DNA of 64,000 nt from Bacteroidaceae bacterium. GTDB lineage: Bacteria > Bacteroidota > Bacteroidia > Bacteroidales > Bacteroidaceae. Shown here piece after piece: positions 45,526-54,586 of the stretch. The notes beneath the pieces were generated by a model. That model saw nothing but the letters and a program-made list of their open reading frames with translations, was not told where the DNA came from and did not search any database. Both the position numbers and the translations under genes were made by a program. Location of the stretch: NCBI GenBank assembly GCA_024398475.1, contig JAKSJB010000007.1, positions 1 to 64,000 of the forward strand, written 5' to 3'. Every line of letters starts with the position of its first letter. The first letter of the stretch is position 1.

Positions 45526-46572
45526 TCAGTAATGTTTCCCAATGGCATTGATTGCCATTATGAGCGAGTCAACCTGATCGTCAGTCGTCGCCCAACTCGT
45601 GCAGAATCTTACCCCAATGTGTTCGCTGTCCACTTTCTGCCAAAGTTCAAAACCAAAGTCCTTTCCCAATGATTCAGCAACATCCTTCGGCAGTATGGGG
45701 AATACCTGATTCGTAGGACTGTCAACAAGGAACCCATAGCCATTCTCCCTGAAAGCATCAGTAAGTCTTGCCGCAAGTTTATCAGCATGAGCAGCCAATT
45801 CATAATACAGGTTGTCCTCAAACAGCACTTCAAACTGAATACCCAATAAACGTCCCTTTGCCAGCATTCCACCATTTTGTTTAATCATGTATCTAAAGTC
45901 ATTCTTTAAGGATTCGTTGTTAATTACCACAGCTTCACCGAATAAAGCACCTTGTTTTGTTTCACCGATATAGAACACGTCAGCAATAGAAGCAATATCC
46001 TTTATGGTTAGGTCACATTCCGATGAAGCCAAACCGTAACCAAGTCGGGCTCCGTCAATAAACAGCGGTATGTTCCATTTATTGCAAACCTTCCTGATTG
46101 CCACCAATTCGTCTTTGGAATATATCGTTCCCAGTTCCGTTGAGAACGAAATATACAGCATTGCAGGCTGAACCATATGTTCAAAAGAAGCATCCTGATG
46201 ATGTTCGGTCAAAGCCTTGTCTACACTTTCAGCACTTATCTTTCCATCTTTTGCGGCAAGAGGAAGAACCTTGTGACCGCTATGCTCAATGGCACCGGTT
46301 TCGTGGCAGTTTATGTGTCCCGATTCAGCACACATCACCCCTTGATGCGGACGGAGTACGGAAGAAATCACAGTAGTGTTTGTCTGAGTTCCGCCTACGA
46401 GAAAATGAACATCAGCATTAGGCGTACCGCAGATACTTCTTATCAACATCCTTGCGCGTTCACAATACTCATCTTCGCCATATCCCGGTGTCTGCACAAG
46501 ATTCGTATCCTGCATTCTCTCCAGTATTGCAGGATGACAACCTTCAAGATAATCGCTATAAAATAAAAACAT
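45526..46572 (-). CDS. threonine aldolase / beta-eliminating lyase family enzyme
   Basis: 348 residues, fold-type I PLP enzyme. FIDGARLGYGLA carries the Asp binding the PLP ring and IGETKQGALFGEA the Schiff-base Lys; FLVGGTQTNTTVI is near the start. It matches low-specificity L-threonine aldolases that cleave threonine to glycine and acetaldehyde, though other substrates are possible. It lies 24 bp after the secreted unknown gene, so the genes from 47472 to 44474 are likely one transcript. Confidence 0.86.
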   Translation of the reverse strand: MFLFYSDYLEGCHPAILERMQDTNLVQTPGYGEDEYCERARMLIRSICGTPNADVHFLVGGTQTNTTVISSVLRPHQGVMCAESGHINCHETGAIEHSGHKVLPLAAKDGKISAESVDKALTEHHQDASFEHMVQPAMLYISFSTELGTIYSKDELVAIRKVCNKWNIPLFIDGARLGYGLASSECDLTIKDIASIADVFYIGETKQGALFGEAVVINNESLKNDFRYMIKQNGGMLAKGRLLGIQFEVLFEDNLYYELAAHADKLAARLTDAFRENGYGFLVDSPTNQVFPILPKDVAESLGKDFGFELWQKVDSEHIGVRFCTSWATTDDQVDSLIMAINAIGKHY

Positions 46573-46596
46573 GCTGTAAGTAACAATAATGGTTGA

Positions 46597-47472
46597 TTAG
46601 TTTGTACTTGTAATAAGCAGAGTAGCACCGGAATCAATGTTCTGCTTGATTTCCACCCCACCCTTCGTAACCTTACAAAGACTGATATCATCACCCATGA
46701 CTTCGGTAATCTTCAATCTGCCGATTTCCTTCTTTGCCTCCTTACCGGCTACAGTCAGGACAGTATATACATTGAATGTCATGCCCTTGAATGCTCCCAT
46801 ACTCTCTCCGAGGTCAATATACACTTCCTTCTGCTTATCCTTCTTGGCAGTATTGCCTTCAACAATACTGGCATACATCGGCCATGCAAGGTTGAGTTGA
46901 CGTGTGATGGTAGCACGCATCCTGTCGATGGCATTACTTATAGCCTTCTCCGGTGTCTCAATCCAACTGTAGTCATATTCACCGCTTCCGATAGATATAG
47001 TCTTGACAATCTGGTCAGTCCTTACGTCCTTTATGTTTACTGTAATGGCAATAGTAGCACGATATTGGATTTTCGTGTGTGAAACACCCTTGTCATCCTT
47101 TGTAGTAGTATTCTGCGAAGTACAACTGATGGAACCAATGGATCCGTCATAGGTCAGAGCCTCTTCACCTTCAGTCAATTCACCGGGAAGAAACTGGCCG
47201 TCAACAACATTCAGTCGTCTTGCACTACCAATTGCACCTGCAATGGCGTTTCTTACATTATCCGCAAACTCGGGATGCTGTTCAGTATTGGAACCGGCAG
47301 CAGCCGTGACAAGCGAACCAAGAACGCTTCCAACAGTAGTTTTCTTAGCCTGAGGTTCGGTATAGGTGATTTCCCCACGTGACACACGGTATATATAGTT
47401 TCTGTCAACCTGTGCATTGGCGGCCATCACAAAAGCAGTAAATGCGATAACTGAAAAAATAATGTGTTTCAT
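46597..47472 (-). CDS. secreted protein of unknown function
   Basis: 291 residues from ATG 47472 (MKHIIFSVIAFTAFVMAANA, a clean signal peptide). A longer frame to 47526 overlaps a consensus promoter, so it is rejected. The body has a Thr/Asp-rich strand pattern (TIAITVNIKDVRTDQIVKTI) and an Ala/Arg helix (PEKAISNAIDRMRATITRQL), like the CsgG/LpoB/FlgT type of periplasmic folds. I cannot name a family. It is first in the run toward the threonine aldolase and oxidoreductase genes. Confidence 0.65.
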   Translation of the reverse strand: MKHIIFSVIAFTAFVMAANAQVDRNYIYRVSRGEITYTEPQAKKTTVGSVLGSLVTAAAGSNTEQHPEFADNVRNAIAGAIGSARRLNVVDGQFLPGELTEGEEALTYDGSIGSISCTSQNTTTKDDKGVSHTKIQYRATIAITVNIKDVRTDQIVKTISIGSGEYDYSWIETPEKAISNAIDRMRATITRQLNLAWPMYASIVEGNTAKKDKQKEVYIDLGESMGAFKGMTFNVYTVLTVAGKEAKKEIGRLKITEVMGDDISLCKVTKGGVEIKQNIDSGATLLITSTN

Positions 47473-47503
47473 ACGTCTATTGTGTTTTATACTTAATTTT
47501 CTG

Positions 47504-47534
47504 CAAAGATAATGTTTTTTATCCAAACCGCAAA
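47504..47534 (-). promoter_or_regulatory. consensus promoter for the 47472-44474 run
   Basis: Minus-strand -7 TATCTTTG (47504-47511), 19-bp spacer, -33 TTTG (47531-47534). It decides the downstream start at 47472. Confidence 0.8.
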
Positions 47535-47642
47535 GAGTTTGAACGTTTACATTTGAATATTAAACACAGAAATTTCAGTATATTCTGCTGTACTATGTGG
47601 CAAAAGAACAGAGATACGCGCACGTACATTAATAAAATAGGA

Positions 47643-47660
47643 AGTATTTTTCTAAATACT
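47643..47660. promoter_or_regulatory. palindrome upstream of feoAB, possible metal-regulator site
   Basis: AGTATTTTTCTAAATACT: perfect 7-bp arms, 4-bp centre, just upstream of the feo -33 box. Its place suggests an operator of an iron regulator. No matching consensus is claimed. Confidence 0.4.
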
Positions 47661-47672
47661 ACATGCATAGTA

Positions 47673-47703
47673 TTGTATGTGTAATTTTTTCGCCGTAACT
47701 TTG
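47673..47703 (+). promoter_or_regulatory. promoter for feoAB
   Basis: -7 TAACTTTG at 47696-47703, -33-like TTGT at 47673-47676, spacer 19 bp; leader about 20 nt. Confidence 0.6.
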
Positions 47704-47729
47704 CAGCGGAATACAACAAAACTGGTTGC

Positions 47730-50105
47730 ATGAAACTATCAGAACTGAAAACGGGAGAAAGTGGAGTAATCGTAAAGGTCCACGGACATGGAGGATTCCG
47801 CAAGCGTATTGTGGAAATGGGATTTATTAAGGGTACGCAAGTTGATGTAGTACTCAACGCTCCCCTACGCGATCCTGTGAAATACAAACTGATGGACTAT
47901 GAAGTGAGTCTTCGACGTGCAGAAGCCGAACTTGTTGAGATTGTATCGGTGGAAGAAGCCAAGGAACTTGCAAGGACAAAATCCAATAGACCTGGTATTC
48001 CAGTTGACGAATGTCAGTATATGCACGAGATTGCCGAGGAACGCGGAAAGAATATAGATATGGTGTTTGTGGGCAATCCCAACTGTGGCAAGACTTCGCT
48101 CTTCAATATTGCCGGTAATGCTCACGAACGTGTGGGTAATTATTCAGGAGTTACCGTTGATGCAAAAAAAGGAGAACTTGATTTTGAAGGTTATCATCTG
48201 ACTATTATCGACCTACCCGGAACCTATTCCCTGTCGGCATATTCACCAGAGGAACTATATGTAAGAAAGTATATAATTGAGCAACACCCTGATGTCATCA
48301 TAAATGTGGTGGACGCATCCAATCTTGAACGCAACCTTTATCTCACTGCACAACTCATCGACATGGACGTACCTATGATTATGGCTCTGAACATGTATGA
48401 TGACCTACGTCGAAGTGGTAATCATCTTGATGCCGAACAGTTGGGTCGTCTGCTTGGAGTACCGGTAGTACCAACTGTAGGACGGACAGGTGAAGGTGTG
48501 AACGAACTGCTTCACAATATTATTGAAATATATGAGGGAAAACAGCAGACAATGCGTCATATACATGTAAATCATGGACATATCCTGGAAGGAATGATTG
48601 AACGTCTGGAAACACCTATACGCAAAAACCCGGAACCTCACCAAAATTATTCGGGACGTTTCCTTGCCATCAAGTTGTTGGAAAATGACCGTCAGGTAGA
48701 AGGCATCATAAAAGGGTTGGATAATTCAGATGAAATTCTGAATGTAAGGGACGAATGCCAGAAAAAGATTCAGGAAGAACTCGGAGAAGAGGCAGAAAAT
48801 GCCATTACCGATGCAAAGTATGGTTTTGTACAGGGAGCCCTACGTGAGTGTTTCAGGAAAAACAACATATACAGACGGGTTCAGACAAAGCGCATAGACG
48901 CAGTCGTGACACATCAGGTGTGGGGCTATCCAATCTTTATTGCCCTGATGTATCTCATGTTCTACTGTACGTTTACCATCGGACAATACCCAATGGATTG
49001 GATTGATGCTCTTGTGGGATGGATAGGCAGCATCGTAAGCAACAACATGGCAGACGGTATGCTGAAAGACCTTGTTGTAGACGGTATTATAGCCGGTGTC
49101 GGTGGAGTCATTGTCTTCCTTCCGAATATACTCATATTGTATGCTTTCATATCTTGGATGGAAGATTCAGGTTACATGTCCAGGGCTGCATTCATAATGG
49201 ATAAGATAATGCACAGAATGGGACTTCACGGAAAATCGTTCATACCAATGATAATGGGATTTGGATGCAACATTCCGGCAATAATGGCCACACGAACGAT
49301 AGAAGACAGAAAGAGCCGTCTGATAACGATGCTTATCGTACCGCTCATGTCCTGTTCTGCACGACTTCCAGTATATATTATCATAACTGCGGCATTCTTT
49401 CCCAGACATGCAGCACTCGTGATGTTCATACTCTATTTTCTTGGTATCGTCATGAGCATCGTTATGGCAAATCTGTTCAGCAAGCATGTAGTAAAAGGTG
49501 ATTCCAGTCCTTTTGTAATGGAATTGCCACCATACAGGCGGCCTTCGGTAAGGTCAGTAGTACGTCATACATGGGAGAAAGGCAGACAGTACCTGAGAAA
49601 GATGGGAACCACGATTCTTATGGCAAGTATAGTAATCTGGGCATTAAGTTATTTTCCACATCATGACGGCCTAACCAGAGAACAGCAGATGGAACAAAGT
49701 TATATTGGTACAGTCGGAAAGGTTATAGAGCCTGTAATAAGGCCGTGCGGTTTCCAATGGAAGGAAGGAGTAAGTATAATTACAGGTATAGGTGCTAAGG
49801 AAATCGTAGCATCATCAATGGCAGTACTGTATTCATCGGATACGGAAGTTAATTCCGTCACTGATGAAGGAGCAACGGAGCAGGTTCGACTCTCAATGGC
49901 ACTTGAAAACAGTGGTATGACAGCCGTGACAGCCTTCTCGTTCCTTGTATTTGTTCTTTTATATATGCCTTGTCTGCCAACATGTATTGCCATTAAACAT
50001 GAATCCGGAAGATGGAGATGGGCATTGTTCACGGCAGCCTACACTACCCTATTGGCATGGATATGTTCCGTATTGGTATTCCAAATAGGCAATCTAATAG
50101 TATAG
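47730..50105 (+). CDS. feoB: FeoA-FeoB fusion, ferrous iron transporter
   Basis: 791 residues. Residues 1-75 form an SH3-like FeoA domain (LKTGESGVIVKVHGHGGFRK). The FeoB G domain follows with G1 GNPNCGKTS at 114-122, G2 GVTVDAKKG, G3 DLPGTYSL and the family switch residues. The C-terminal part has Gate motifs in about eight helices (GFGCNIPAIMATRTI, CSARLPVYIII). It imports Fe2+ across the inner membrane. Such fusions are common in Bacteroidota. A Cys-rich partner starts 11 bp after the stop. Confidence 0.97.
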   Translation: MKLSELKTGESGVIVKVHGHGGFRKRIVEMGFIKGTQVDVVLNAPLRDPVKYKLMDYEVSLRRAEAELVEIVSVEEAKELARTKSNRPGIPVDECQYMHEIAEERGKNIDMVFVGNPNCGKTSLFNIAGNAHERVGNYSGVTVDAKKGELDFEGYHLTIIDLPGTYSLSAYSPEELYVRKYIIEQHPDVIINVVDASNLERNLYLTAQLIDMDVPMIMALNMYDDLRRSGNHLDAEQLGRLLGVPVVPTVGRTGEGVNELLHNIIEIYEGKQQTMRHIHVNHGHILEGMIERLETPIRKNPEPHQNYSGRFLAIKLLENDRQVEGIIKGLDNSDEILNVRDECQKKIQEELGEEAENAITDAKYGFVQGALRECFRKNNIYRRVQTKRIDAVVTHQVWGYPIFIALMYLMFYCTFTIGQYPMDWIDALVGWIGSIVSNNMADGMLKDLVVDGIIAGVGGVIVFLPNILILYAFISWMEDSGYMSRAAFIMDKIMHRMGLHGKSFIPMIMGFGCNIPAIMATRTIEDRKSRLITMLIVPLMSCSARLPVYIIITAAFFPRHAALVMFILYFLGIVMSIVMANLFSKHVVKGDSSPFVMELPPYRRPSVRSVVRHTWEKGRQYLRKMGTTILMASIVIWALSYFPHHDGLTREQQMEQSYIGTVGKVIEPVIRPCGFQWKEGVSIITGIGAKEIVASSMAVLYSSDTEVNSVTDEGATEQVRLSMALENSGMTAVTAFSFLVFVLLYMPCLPTCIAIKHESGRWRWALFTAAYTTLLAWICSVLVFQIGNLIV

Positions 50106-50116
50106 CTACGCTAAAC

Positions 50117-50347
50117 ATGCAGGAAATAATTACATACATATTGATAGGTGTTTCTGTAGTATATGCCATCTACCGACTGGTAAGGCATCTGCATCATGGT
50201 GATAAAAATACCGACCATAAATGCGAGTCTTGCGATAAAGACCTATGCTGCAACGTGAATGAAGAAGACAAGAAAGGTTGCCGTCCAATGAAGGAAAGCA
50301 ACCAATGTATGAATTGTCCGTTCAATACAACTACACGCTCACGGTAG
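50117..50347 (+). CDS. FeoB-associated Cys-rich membrane protein
   Basis: 76 residues from ATG 50117 ([19 protein letters not shown]), one N-terminal helix, then a cytosolic tail with eight Cys (CESC, LCC, GCR, QCMNC). A longer frame begins inside feoB and is rejected. The family regularly follows feoB and may act like FeoC. Its last 17 bp overlap the 3' end of convergent thyA. Confidence 0.88.
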   Translation: MQEIITYILIGVSVVYAIYRLVRHLHHGDKNTDHKCESCDKDLCCNVNEEDKKGCRPMKESNQCMNCPFNTTTRSR

Positions 50348-51125
50348 CCTTTATGTGGTCATACGGATCATAATCCGACAATGTAAAATCCTCAAACTTA
50401 AAATCAAATATATCCTTAACCTCCGGGTTCAGAGTCATCTTCGGCAAGGCGCGAGGTGTTCGTGTGAGTTGAAGTTTCGCCTGTTCAATATGATCCAGAT
50501 ACAGATGTGTATCACCTGTTGTATATACAAAATCACCCGGTTTCAATCCCGTGACCTGAGCCACCATAAGCAAAAGCAGAGAATAACTGGCAATGTTGAA
50601 CGGCACACCAAGGAACGTATCGGCACTACGCTGGTAGAGTTGAAGGCTCAGCCTTCCGTCTGCTACATAGAATTGGAACAGAATATGACAAGGCGGAAGA
50701 TTCATATTCTTGATGTCAGCCACATTCCATGCACTCACAAGCAAGCGGCGTGAATTAGGATTTGACTTAATCTGTTCTATCACCTCCCTTATCTGATCAA
50801 TATGACCTCCGTCATAATCAGGCCATGAACGCCATTGGTATCCATAAATATGTCCCAGATTTCCGTCTGGATCCGCCCATTCGTTCCATATACGCACACC
50901 ACGTTCCTGCAACCATTTTGCATTTGTGTCACCGCGAAGGAACCAGAGCAATTCATATATAATGGATTTCAGGTGAAGTTTCTTTGTAGTAAGCAGAGGG
51001 AAACCATCTTCAAGATTGAAACGCATCTGATTGCCGAATACACTAATGGTACCCGTACCCGTACGATCACCTTTCTGTACGCCTTCATTCATAATGCGAT
51101 TCAGTAAATCTAAGTATTGTTTCAT
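50331..51125 (-). CDS. thyA: thymidylate synthase
   Basis: 264 residues, the same length as E. coli ThyA. The catalytic Cys is in [28 protein letters not shown] and [11 protein letters not shown] are hallmarks. It turns dUMP into dTMP with methylene-tetrahydrofolate, yielding dihydrofolate for FolA (52043). I use ATG 51125; a TTG at 51131 is less likely. A -7 box lies at 51153. Confidence 0.97.
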   Translation of the reverse strand: MKQYLDLLNRIMNEGVQKGDRTGTGTISVFGNQMRFNLEDGFPLLTTKKLHLKSIIYELLWFLRGDTNAKWLQERGVRIWNEWADPDGNLGHIYGYQWRSWPDYDGGHIDQIREVIEQIKSNPNSRRLLVSAWNVADIKNMNLPPCHILFQFYVADGRLSLQLYQRSADTFLGVPFNIASYSLLLLMVAQVTGLKPGDFVYTTGDTHLYLDHIEQAKLQLTRTPRALPKMTLNPEVKDIFDFKFEDFTLSDYDPYDHIKATVSV

Positions 51126-51152
51126 AATCAATCGGTTTTTATTTTATCAGCG

Positions 51153-51160
51153 CAAAGTTA
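51153..51160 (-). promoter_or_regulatory. -7 box TAACTTTG for thyA
   Basis: Minus strand, 28 bp before ATG 51125. The -33 is unclear. Confidence 0.5.
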
Positions 51161-51266
51161 TAATAAATTCCCGAATATTCAGCAATGAATTCTTAAAGAA
51201 ATATAAAAGTTATTTATTATTACTCCTTTTGCGATAGTTTCTTACGGACATATCAATATTTATTTG

Positions 51267-51274
51267 TACTTTTG
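51267..51274 (+). promoter_or_regulatory. -7 box TACTTTTG for the lipoprotein gene
   Basis: It lies within the longest frame of the gene and supports the internal ATG 51303. Confidence 0.45.
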
Positions 51275-51302
51275 TGCACTAAAAGAATCAGTACGCAAGA
51301 AT

Positions 51303-51989
51303 ATGCAGAAAATAGTATCTTATTTTATTATAGTGATGGTGCTGATGTGCTCCTGCTCGGAAAGATACACAGTTGAAGGTTCGTCAAGTAATATCCTTGA
51401 CGGGACAATGGCATATATACGCAACCTAGAGGATCCAATGAATACATCTGCCATCGACTCATGCCAAATCATTCATGGCAAGTTTCACATGGACGGCAAT
51501 ATCGACAGTTCCGTATGTGTAAGACTTTTTATGGGAGACAATAATTTTCCAATGGTTTTAGAACCGGGAAATATCAGCATCAATATTTCAAACAATACAG
51601 TAAAGTTGGAAGGTACCCCATTGAATGAAAGTCTGTATAATTTCCTTATGCAACGCGATTCTCTTCAGGTACTATTCGATGAACTTCCCCACAAGGAAAG
51701 CCTTATGTATCTCGACGGCTATTCACAGGAGGAAATTGCGAAAACATTGAACGAAGAGTCTGCAAGGCTCAATACAGCATTGGACAAGTTGGACACGAAC
51801 TTTATCGTTGACAACTTCGACAACACACTTGGCGTAATGTGGTTTCTGCGTCTATGCTACGATGCAAACGATTGGTATGGATTCCCTACGACTACTCCAC
51901 AGATTGATGATATCTACAGTAGGGCTCCTGTTTCCTTCAAGCAAAACAAACTTGTAGATGAATATATGCGTCAGGTAAACGGACAATAA
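51303..51989 (+). CDS. DUF4369-type lipoprotein
   Basis: 228 residues from ATG 51303; signal VSYFIIVMVLMCSCS with lipobox Cys near 16-18. The N-terminal beta domain (VEGSSSNILDGTMAYIRNL, then CQIIHGKFHMDGNI) matches DUF4369, usually found in front of thioredoxin-like domains; here it is followed only by a helical part and no CxxC. Function unknown. folA follows by 53 bp. Confidence 0.7.
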   Translation: MQKIVSYFIIVMVLMCSCSERYTVEGSSSNILDGTMAYIRNLEDPMNTSAIDSCQIIHGKFHMDGNIDSSVCVRLFMGDNNFPMVLEPGNISINISNNTVKLEGTPLNESLYNFLMQRDSLQVLFDELPHKESLMYLDGYSQEEIAKTLNEESARLNTALDKLDTNFIVDNFDNTLGVMWFLRLCYDANDWYGFPTTTPQIDDIYSRAPVSFKQNKLVDEYMRQVNGQ

Positions 51990-52042
51990 CATATTAATAA
52001 TACATACAAAGAATTTTCCATAACAGTTAACACCCCTAACAA

Positions 52043-52537
52043 TTGGTATCGATAATAGTAGCAATAGCAAGCAACAATGCAATAGGTAGAAACAATGAAT
52101 TGCTCTACCACATGCCAAATGACATGAAGCGATTCAAGGAAACCACTACCGGACATACGATAATCATGGGACGGAAAACATTCAATTCTTTTCCACGCCG
52201 TCCATTGCCCAACCGCAGAAATATAGTATTGGCATCAGAAAACAACATTCCCGATGACAAGCAAGGTGCCGAATGGATGACATCATTGCCACAGGCATTG
52301 AATGAATCCAAGAACGATGGTGAAGTATTTATCATAGGTGGAGCAAGCGTATATGTACAGGCATTATCCCTTGCTGACATGATATACCTAACTATAATAG
52401 ATGATGAGCCACAAGATGCAGATTCATTCTTCCCGGAAATTGACTACAATGAATGGAAGGTAGAAAGCGAGGAAAAGTTCCCTGCCGACGAAAAGCACGC
52501 ACATCCATACTCATTCATAAATCTCGTTAGGAAATAA
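52043..52537 (+). CDS. folA: dihydrofolate reductase
   Basis: 164 residues; IVAIASNNAIGRNNELLYHM, then PNDMKRFKE with the catalytic Asp, and GRKTFNSFP and FIIGGASVY for NADPH. The start must be TTG 52043, since no in-frame ATG lies upstream before a stop and the family N terminus begins here. It recycles the dihydrofolate made by ThyA, whose gene is close by on the other strand. Confidence 0.95.
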   Translation: MVSIIVAIASNNAIGRNNELLYHMPNDMKRFKETTTGHTIIMGRKTFNSFPRRPLPNRRNIVLASENNIPDDKQGAEWMTSLPQALNESKNDGEVFIIGGASVYVQALSLADMIYLTIIDDEPQDADSFFPEIDYNEWKVESEEKFPADEKHAHPYSFINLVRK

Positions 52538-52554
52538 GAGGATAAAGAGAAAAA

Positions 52555-52595
52555 GAAAGCCTCCATAATCAAGTGTACTGATTATGGAGGCTTTC
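52555..52595. terminator. bidirectional terminator between folA and eda
   Basis: A perfect 17-bp stem (52555-52571 with 52579-52595; GAAAGCCTCC at one end) and a 7-nt loop AGTGTAC. It serves both converging genes. Confidence 0.9.
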
Positions 52596-52611
52596 ATATT
52601 CATTTAGTAAT

Positions 52612-53277
52612 CTATTTACAGTTTTTTATTACGTTCAGACATTCCTTACATTTGTCTGTAATATATTGCCAATCTTCGGCTTCGATACGTTCCTTAGGGA
52701 ACAGTTTGCTACCCATACCCACGCAGAAGACGCCAGCCTTAAACCATGATGTAAGGTTCTCTTCAGTAGGAGCCACACCACCGGTTACCATAATCTTTGA
52801 CCATGGCATAGGAGCCTTCATTCCTTTTACAAAAGCAGGACCGTAAACGTCACCAGGGAACACCTTGCACAGATCGCAACCCATTTCCTGAGCCTTACCT
52901 ATTTCACTAACAGAACCACAACCTGGACAGTAAGGAACAAGGCGACGGTTACAAACCGGTACTACATCGGCATTAAACAAAGGACCGACAACGAAACAGG
53001 CACCGAGTTGAATATAGAGAGATGCAGTAGGAGCATCTACCACACTACCTACTCCCATAGCCATTTCCGGACATTCCTTTGCCGCATATTTTACACACTC
53101 AGCAAAAACCTCATGGGCAAAATCACCGCGGTTTGTAAACTCAAAGGCACGTACACCGCCGTCATAACACGCCTTAATAACCTTCTTTGCAATTTCTGCA
53201 TCCTTGTGATAGAAGACAGGAACCATTCCCGTCTCCCCTATTTTGCCTAAAACTTGTAATTTATCAAATTTTGCCAT
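52612..53277 (-). CDS. eda: 2-dehydro-3-deoxyphosphogluconate aldolase
   Basis: A 221-residue TIM-barrel class I aldolase that splits KDPG to pyruvate and glyceraldehyde-3-phosphate. Catalytic Lys is in [10 protein letters not shown]; Glu region in [23 protein letters not shown] binds phosphate. It follows kdgK by 15 bp, so kinase and aldolase make a two-step pathway for ketodeoxygluconate from uronates. Confidence 0.94.
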   Translation of the reverse strand: MAKFDKLQVLGKIGETGMVPVFYHKDAEIAKKVIKACYDGGVRAFEFTNRGDFAHEVFAECVKYAAKECPEMAMGVGSVVDAPTASLYIQLGACFVVGPLFNADVVPVCNRRLVPYCPGCGSVSEIGKAQEMGCDLCKVFPGDVYGPAFVKGMKAPMPWSKIMVTGGVAPTEENLTSWFKAGVFCVGMGSKLFPKERIEAEDWQYITDKCKECLNVIKNCK

Positions 53278-53292
53278 AATGCTATCAATTAA

Positions 53293-54315
53293 TTATCTTT
53301 GAACACGACCGTTTGCATTACCACCAGCCAAAGCCTCAACTTCTTCAATGCTGACATGGTTGAAATCACCGGGAATAGTATGTTTGAGTGCACTCGCAGC
53401 AACTGCAAACTCAAGGGCTTCACCCTGAGTCGGTTTGGTGAGCAAGCCATGGATAAGTCCGCCTGAGAAACTGTCGCCTCCACCTACACGGTCGATTATA
53501 GGGTCGATGTCATAACGCTTAGACTGATAGAACTCCTTACCATCGAAGATAAGAGCCTTCCAACCGTTATGTGTTGCGCTGAAACTTTCGCGAAGAGTAG
53601 ATACCACATACTTGAAACCGAATTCCTTGGCCATCTGCCTGAATATACCCTCATATCCAGCAGCATCAGTCTTGCCGCCTTCAACGTCAGCATCAGGTTT
53701 GAAACCGAGACAGAGTTCAGCATCCTCCTCATTACCGATACACACATCAACATACTGCATCAATGGACGCATTACGCTGATAGCCTTTTCGCTTGTCCAC
53801 AGTTTCTTTCGGAAATTTAGGTCGCAACTGATTGTCACACCATGACGCTTGGCTGCAACACATGCCAGACGAAGGCATTCAGCACTTTCGTCACTAATGG
53901 CAGGAGTGATACCGCTCCAGTGAAACCAATCAGCACCTTCAAACACCTTGTCGAAGTCAAAATCCTCAGGTTTAGCCTCTGCAATAGCAGAATGTGCTCT
54001 GTCATATATCACCTTCGAAGCACGCATAGATGCTCCGGTTTCTGCATAATACAGTCCCACTCTGTCTCCGCCACGAGCAATGAAATCAGTATTTACACCA
54101 TAACGGCGCATCGCATTTAAAGCAATCTGACCGATTTCATGTTTAGGCAGTTTTGACACGAAATAGCAATCGTGACCGAAATTGGCGCAACTAATAGCCA
54201 CATTGGCTTCACCGCCGCCAGGAATGATGTTGAATTTGTCAGCCTGAACAAAACGATAGTTTCCTTCAGGAGAAAGGCGAAGCATCAATTCGCCCATTGT
54301 AACAATTTTTGCCAT
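53293..54315 (-). CDS. kdgK: 2-dehydro-3-deoxygluconokinase (PfkB family)
   Basis: 340 residues. N-terminal MGELMLRLSPEGNYRFVQAD and GGGEANVAISCANFG, C-terminal PfkB signature DRVGGGDSFSGGLIHGL with the catalytic Asp. It phosphorylates 2-keto-3-deoxygluconate. First gene of kdgK-eda; its promoter overlaps a palindrome at 54414-54429 and faces the LacI gene. Confidence 0.92.
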   Translation of the reverse strand: MAKIVTMGELMLRLSPEGNYRFVQADKFNIIPGGGEANVAISCANFGHDCYFVSKLPKHEIGQIALNAMRRYGVNTDFIARGGDRVGLYYAETGASMRASKVIYDRAHSAIAEAKPEDFDFDKVFEGADWFHWSGITPAISDESAECLRLACVAAKRHGVTISCDLNFRKKLWTSEKAISVMRPLMQYVDVCIGNEEDAELCLGFKPDADVEGGKTDAAGYEGIFRQMAKEFGFKYVVSTLRESFSATHNGWKALIFDGKEFYQSKRYDIDPIIDRVGGGDSFSGGLIHGLLTKPTQGEALEFAVAASALKHTIPGDFNHVSIEEVEALAGGNANGRVQR

Positions 54316-54413
54316 GTTATAATTTTTTGAATATTAGTTATAGTCAGAATAATCTCTTCAGACGTTGTTCATTTTTATAACTTATTGTCGTTTACCTTAT
54401 GCTGCTGCATAAT

Positions 54414-54431
54414 TATTTGCGTGCAAATATA
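54414..54431 (-). promoter_or_regulatory. kdgK -7 box TATATTTG overlapped by palindrome
   Basis: Minus -7 box at 54424-54431. TATTTGC-GT-GCAAATA (54414-54429) is a perfect 7-bp-arm palindrome covering it, a fitting place for a repressor. Confidence 0.45.
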
Positions 54432-54459
54432 AGCATTTTTGACGACAGCAGACTTTTTT

Positions 54460-54473
54460 TGTTTACAAAAACA
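54460..54473. promoter_or_regulatory. candidate LacI-family operator 1, TGTTTACAAAAACA
   Basis: A 14-bp pseudo-palindrome in the kdgK-lacI gap, 11 of 14 positions the same as site 54528-54541. It lies upstream of both promoters. Confidence 0.5.
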
Positions 54474-54482
54474 CTTCCATAC

Positions 54483-54514
54483 ATTGTTTTTTGATAAAAA
54501 ATGTCGTAACTTTG
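54483..54514 (+). promoter_or_regulatory. promoter for the LacI-type regulator
   Basis: -7 TAACTTTG at 54507-54514, -33-like ATTG at 54483-54486, spacer 20 bp. Confidence 0.55.
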
Positions 54515-54527
54515 CAAATAACTTAAG

Positions 54528-54541
54528 TGTGTACGCAAACA
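54528..54541. promoter_or_regulatory. candidate LacI-family operator 2, TGTGTACGCAAACA
   Basis: Just downstream of the regulator's expected transcription start; fits TGTKTACRMAAACA together with site 54460. It is a likely autoregulation site. Confidence 0.5.
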
Positions 54542-54586
54542 AAACACTCTTTCAGACAAGTAAGTATTGATTAATAATTCAGTTCA

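Noticed and set aside
47473-47526. 18-residue extension of the secreted unknown protein
   Set aside because: It overlaps a perfect promoter and hides a clean signal peptide start at 47472.
50012-50116. Extension of the Cys-rich Feo protein into feoB
   Set aside because: It lies in another frame of feoB; the family starts at the membrane helix from 50117.
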